From Leptospira sp. WS39.C2 (GTDB lineage Bacteria; Spirochaetota; Leptospiria; Leptospirales; Leptospiraceae): a DNA stretch of 64,000 bases. The stretch lies in contig NZ_CP162142.1 in the NCBI RefSeq assembly GCF_040833965.1, positions 3,330,001-3,394,000 on the forward strand, written 5' to 3'. The notes below the pieces were generated by a model. It made no database searches and was not told the DNA's origin. It saw only the letters and a program-made list of their open reading frames with translations. Each line of letters starts with the position of its first letter. Positions within the stretch are counted from its first letter, which is position 1. Of the stretch, positions 61,346 to 64,000 are shown one piece after another. Made by a program: the position numbers and the translations under genes.

Positions 61346-62272
61346 TCAATTGAATGAGTTTCTAAATTGTATAGGAGAGAGTTTTGTTTTTATTTTAAAA
61401 AGTCTGCTAAAATATTGAGGGTATTCGAATCCTAGTTGAATGGAAATTTCATTAACCGATAGAGATGTAGTTGATAATTTTTCTTTTGCCCTCTCAATAA
61501 TCCAGTCATGGATGTGTTGTTGTGTATTTTGCCCAGTAATTGTTTTCAGCATATCGCTTAAATAATTGGGAGAAACATTTAACTGAAAGGAAAGATATTT
61601 TACCGTAGGAAGTCCTAGTTGTTGAATTTTGTTTGTGTCAAAGTATTCTTTTAATAAATTCTCCAATCGGATGAGAAGATCATCATGGGAGTGTTTGCGG
61701 GTGATAAATTGTCTATTATAAAATCTATTAGCGTAATTAAGTAATAATTCAATATGAGAAATCATTACATCTTGGCTGAACCTATCAATGGGAGACAGAT
61801 ATTCTTGTTGAATGTTTTTCATAATAGAATCAATGACAGCTTCTTCTTTTTCTGACAAATGAAGGGCTTCATGAACATCATAAGAAAGAAAACCATAATC
61901 TTTTATGTGTTTTGTTAAATCATAGTTCCTGATAAAATCAGCATGAAAGATTAAAAACCAACCAGATAATTCGGAAAGATCTGTAGTATCATCAAAAGAA
62001 AATACTTGTTTAGGGGAACTCAGCGCCATCATACCTTCACTGAAATCATAGTTTTGTCTTCCGTAACGAATTGTTCCTTTTATGTTTTTCTTGATAGAGA
62101 TCATATAAAAATCATAAACAAATTTATTTTCTAAAAGAAAGGAATCTACTTTGCTACCACTCAATTCTGTAATGCTTAGCAAAGGATGTTGTGGCTTGGG
62201 AAATTTCATCAATTCATGAAATTCACCTATGGAATTGGCTATGACTAAACCCTTTGTTGCTTTATTATCCAT
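61346..62272 (-). CDS. AraC family transcriptional regulator
   Basis: Protein of 308 residues with a cupin-like N-terminal sensing region (GSKVDSFLLENKFVYDFYMI) and the AraC DNA-binding domain at the C-terminus (about 205-305: LGLPTVKYLSFQLNVSPNYL, LSVNEISIQLGFEYPQYFSR and KLSPIQFR). It follows the aldo-keto reductase on the same strand after about 70 bp, so the two probably form an operon with the regulator acting on the shared promoter. Confidence 0.88.
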   Translation of the reverse strand: MDNKATKGLVIANSIGEFHELMKFPKPQHPLLSITELSGSKVDSFLLENKFVYDFYMISIKKNIKGTIRYGRQNYDFSEGMMALSSPKQVFSFDDTTDLSELSGWFLIFHADFIRNYDLTKHIKDYGFLSYDVHEALHLSEKEEAVIDSIMKNIQQEYLSPIDRFSQDVMISHIELLLNYANRFYNRQFITRKHSHDDLLIRLENLLKEYFDTNKIQQLGLPTVKYLSFQLNVSPNYLSDMLKTITGQNTQQHIHDWIIERAKEKLSTTSLSVNEISIQLGFEYPQYFSRLFKIKTKLSPIQFRNSFN

Positions 62273-62342
62273 GTTGTATTACCTAAAAAGCGTAAAATAA
62301 AAGTTATCTGTAAGTAACTGATTCATCTACGCTTTCTATTTT

Positions 62343-63353
62343 TTATCTGTCCAATTGTGTCATAGAAGTCGCATCATAAGGATCCCCTGTAGAAGTTCCC
62401 AAAGGAACTATGGATTCTAGTTGTTCCATTTCTTCTTTGTTTAAGATTATATCCGCTGCAGCGATATTATCTTCCACGTATTTGACTCGTTTTGTTCCAG
62501 GAATGGCAACAATATCTTTGTTAAGAATCCAAGCAATTGCTAGCTGTGAGGGCGAAACTCCTTTTTTTGCAGCAAGTATTTCAATTTCGTTAACTAATTC
62601 AATATTTTTATAAAACTGATCACCTTGGTAACGAGGGATATTTCGTCTAAAATCATTTTCTTCAAAATCGTCTGGAGTTTTGATTTCCCCAGTTAAAAAA
62701 CCTCGACTGAGTGGTGAGTAAGCGACAAGCCCGATCTTTAGCTCATTCATTGTTGCTAAAGTTCCAGAACTTTCTACTTCCCTTTCAAACAATGAGTATT
62801 CTCTTTGGACTGCAGTTAAAGGATGCACAACATGAGCCCGTTTGATTGTTCTAGAAGATACTTCGGAAAGTCCAATATAACCAATTTTTCCCTCTTTGAC
62901 AAGTTCCGACATTGCACCCACTGTATCTTCAATTGGTGTTTTGGGATCAAGTCTATGTAGATAGTAAAGATCAATATAATCTGTACCTAAATTTTTGAGT
63001 GACCGTTCGATTGCTTTTTTGATATAGTCGGGTCGGCCATTGATTTGCCAAGAGAGTTGGTCTTTTTCATCTATCTCATAACCAAACTTAGTTGCTATGA
63101 TGTATGAATTTCGATTCCCTTTGATCGCTTTTGCCAGCAATCTTTCATTTTCTTGAGGACCGTATAAATCAGCAGTATCCAGAAAGTTCACACCGAGCTC
63201 CAAGGCGCGGTGTATGGTTGCAATGGATTCTGTTTCATCGGCGGAACCATACATATTCATCCCTGCAAATTTTGTCATTCCCATACAACCGAGTCCTTCG
63301 ATGGGAACAACAAGTCCCTGGTTACCTAAATTGATTTTTCTAATTGTTGTCAT
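62343..63353 (-). CDS. Aldo/keto reductase
   Basis: NADPH-dependent oxidoreductase of 336 residues. The catalytic tetrad is visible: Asp and Tyr in FLDTADLYGPQENE, Lys in IIATKFGYEID and His in LYYLHRLDPKTP. The nucleotide-binding end has VAIPGTKRVKYVEDNI. It matches the AKR13/YajO-like group that acts on aldehydes or quinones. A sigma70-like promoter lies upstream at about 63408-63437. The AraC gene follows. Confidence 0.92.
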   Translation of the reverse strand: MTTIRKINLGNQGLVVPIEGLGCMGMTKFAGMNMYGSADETESIATIHRALELGVNFLDTADLYGPQENERLLAKAIKGNRNSYIIATKFGYEIDEKDQLSWQINGRPDYIKKAIERSLKNLGTDYIDLYYLHRLDPKTPIEDTVGAMSELVKEGKIGYIGLSEVSSRTIKRAHVVHPLTAVQREYSLFEREVESSGTLATMNELKIGLVAYSPLSRGFLTGEIKTPDDFEENDFRRNIPRYQGDQFYKNIELVNEIEILAAKKGVSPSQLAIAWILNKDIVAIPGTKRVKYVEDNIAAADIILNKEEMEQLESIVPLGTSTGDPYDATSMTQLDR

Positions 63354-63407
63354 AGATAAAGAATCATCCCAAAAGAATAGAGATTCAATTTAAATTCAAA
63401 ATCTTGT

Positions 63408-63437
63408 AGTATACGAATTCAGTATAATTGTATACAA
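63408..63437 (-). promoter_or_regulatory. Promoter with flanking GTATAC repeats
   Basis: On the minus strand TTGTAT (63437-63432), an 18-bp spacer and TATACT (63413-63408) lie about 50 bp upstream of the aldo-keto reductase ATG. Two GTATAC hexamers (63409-63414 and 63430-63435) are 21 bp apart centre to centre, two helical turns, a plausible AraC half-site spacing. Confidence 0.45.
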
Positions 63438-63667
63438 ATTTGGTTTGAAAGATTAAGAAAAAATAGTTATTTTAATAATAATTTTCCTTTTATATTCTAT
63501 ATAAACTAACAAATGATATATGATTATTTTGACCCAACTTCGCACAACAAGTGGAACATTACGAAGGTTCTGACTAAGAACTCAAATAGAGCATTAGGAG
63601 TAGCGAGAAATTCTATAATCCATCGAGAGTGTAAGTTTCGAATTACAGTAATTAATGCACTGTAGAT

Positions 63668-63811
63668 TTACAATATTTCGTTGCGATAACGTATTATATG
63701 CTCTGTGTGATGTTTAGAATATCGTATCATTTCATCCAAAGCTTCTTCAAATATTTCATTAGTCATCAACATTCGATTCAAATTATTTTTCTTTTGATTC
63801 AGATATTGCAT
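63668..63811 (-). CDS. Possible small protein or gene fragment
   Basis: An open frame of 47 codons starts MQYLNQKKNN and ends YRNEIL. A second frame directly upstream reads MGYHFVGIDNAIKLYLKES and would join it through one frameshift near 63860, suggesting a decayed gene. No family recognised, and the ribosome site is poor. It lies in the AT-rich last 650 bp of the window, where nothing else is visible. Confidence 0.25.
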   Translation of the reverse strand: MQYLNQKKNNLNRMLMTNEIFEEALDEMIRYSKHHTEHIIRYRNEIL

Positions 63812-64000
63812 TGCTCGCTGAATCAATTCTTTCAAAAGTATTGTCGGATTCTTTAAGATATAGCTTAATTGCGTTATCTATACCAACAAAGTGGTAACCC
63901 ATATAATTTTACATAAAAATATTTAATTAGTGTATATTAGGATTAAGATATTTGAGAGTCTCAAAAATACTTTTGGACGTCGGATCAAACCAAATTGCCA
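63812..64000. other. Edge of window, AT-rich, no gene assigned
   Basis: Nothing beyond the frameshifted fragment noted above. A gene may begin or end past position 64000. Confidence 0.3.

Noticed and set aside
1..64000. CRISPR arrays, tRNA/rRNA genes, prophage or insertion sequences
   Set aside because: No regularly spaced repeats, no cloverleaf or rRNA-like segments, and no intact transposase or phage genes were seen by eye. A tRNAscan or ISfinder run would be needed to exclude small examples.

Overview
The window looks like chromosome from a Leptospira species, probably of the saprophytic or environmental clade. It carries a clear Loa22-type OmpA lipoprotein (35597-36163), many spirochaete-style lipoproteins, several 7TM-DISM signalling proteins, TRL-like proteins and DUF5939-type class III cyclases, in AT-rich DNA. 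The genus call rests on recognising these families. The clade call is inference. I see no rRNA, tRNA, CRISPR array, phage or intact insertion sequence.

Layout. 1-5000: a TetR regulator with two operator-like palindromes, a REC-PAS-PAS-HisKA_2 kinase, then a four-gene operon of three TRL-like lipoproteins and an outer-membrane barrel. 5000-9300: a PTPS/QueD-like protein, a redox-disulfide protein, a DUF2721 protein, an MDR oxidoreductase, a VOC protein and crotonyl-CoA carboxylase/reductase. 9300-13850: a five-gene minus-strand operon built around an MbnP/MbnH pair (copper protein plus di-heme maturase), with a Cys/His-rich membrane protein, a lipoprotein and an outer-membrane barrel. 13900-23200: a 7TM-DISM SpoIIE phosphatase, a Na/Pi cotransporter, SlyD-like FKBP, an RRM protein, FumC and a class III cyclase.

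23200-29100 is a decay zone. It holds a cysteine synthase remnant and a MarR / SDR / YceI locus in which all three genes are broken. Intact genes there are AraC-GyrI, SRPBCC, an MGMT-like protein, TrmO and a methyltransferase. 29100-36200: class I fumarase, small conserved proteins, a second TetR gene, a structured intergenic element and loa22.

36200-47150: RluA-type pseudouridine synthase, membrane proteins, TerC, a hybrid 7TM-DISM kinase back to back with a LuxR-type response regulator, then a coupled sixA-hpt-cyclase operon and a lipoprotein/SH3 cluster that includes a 44-residue lipoprotein. 47300-64000: a 1145-residue lipoprotein with a predicted seven-bladed propeller, a PstS-like protein, OmpA, a divergent PlsC-like protein, a membrane sulfatase, an alpha/beta hydrolase with two hot-dog dehydratase subunits, a WG-repeat protein, a VanX-like dipeptidase, and an AraC/aldo-keto reductase pair.

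Themes: envelope lipoproteins and barrels, sensory phosphorelay and cyclic-nucleotide signalling, and fatty-acid/acyl-CoA metabolism (Ccr, HadA/B-like pair, hydrolase, acyltransferase). The most promising under-described system is the MbnP/MbnH operon. Positions of hairpins and in-frame stops were read by eye and should be rechecked by computation.
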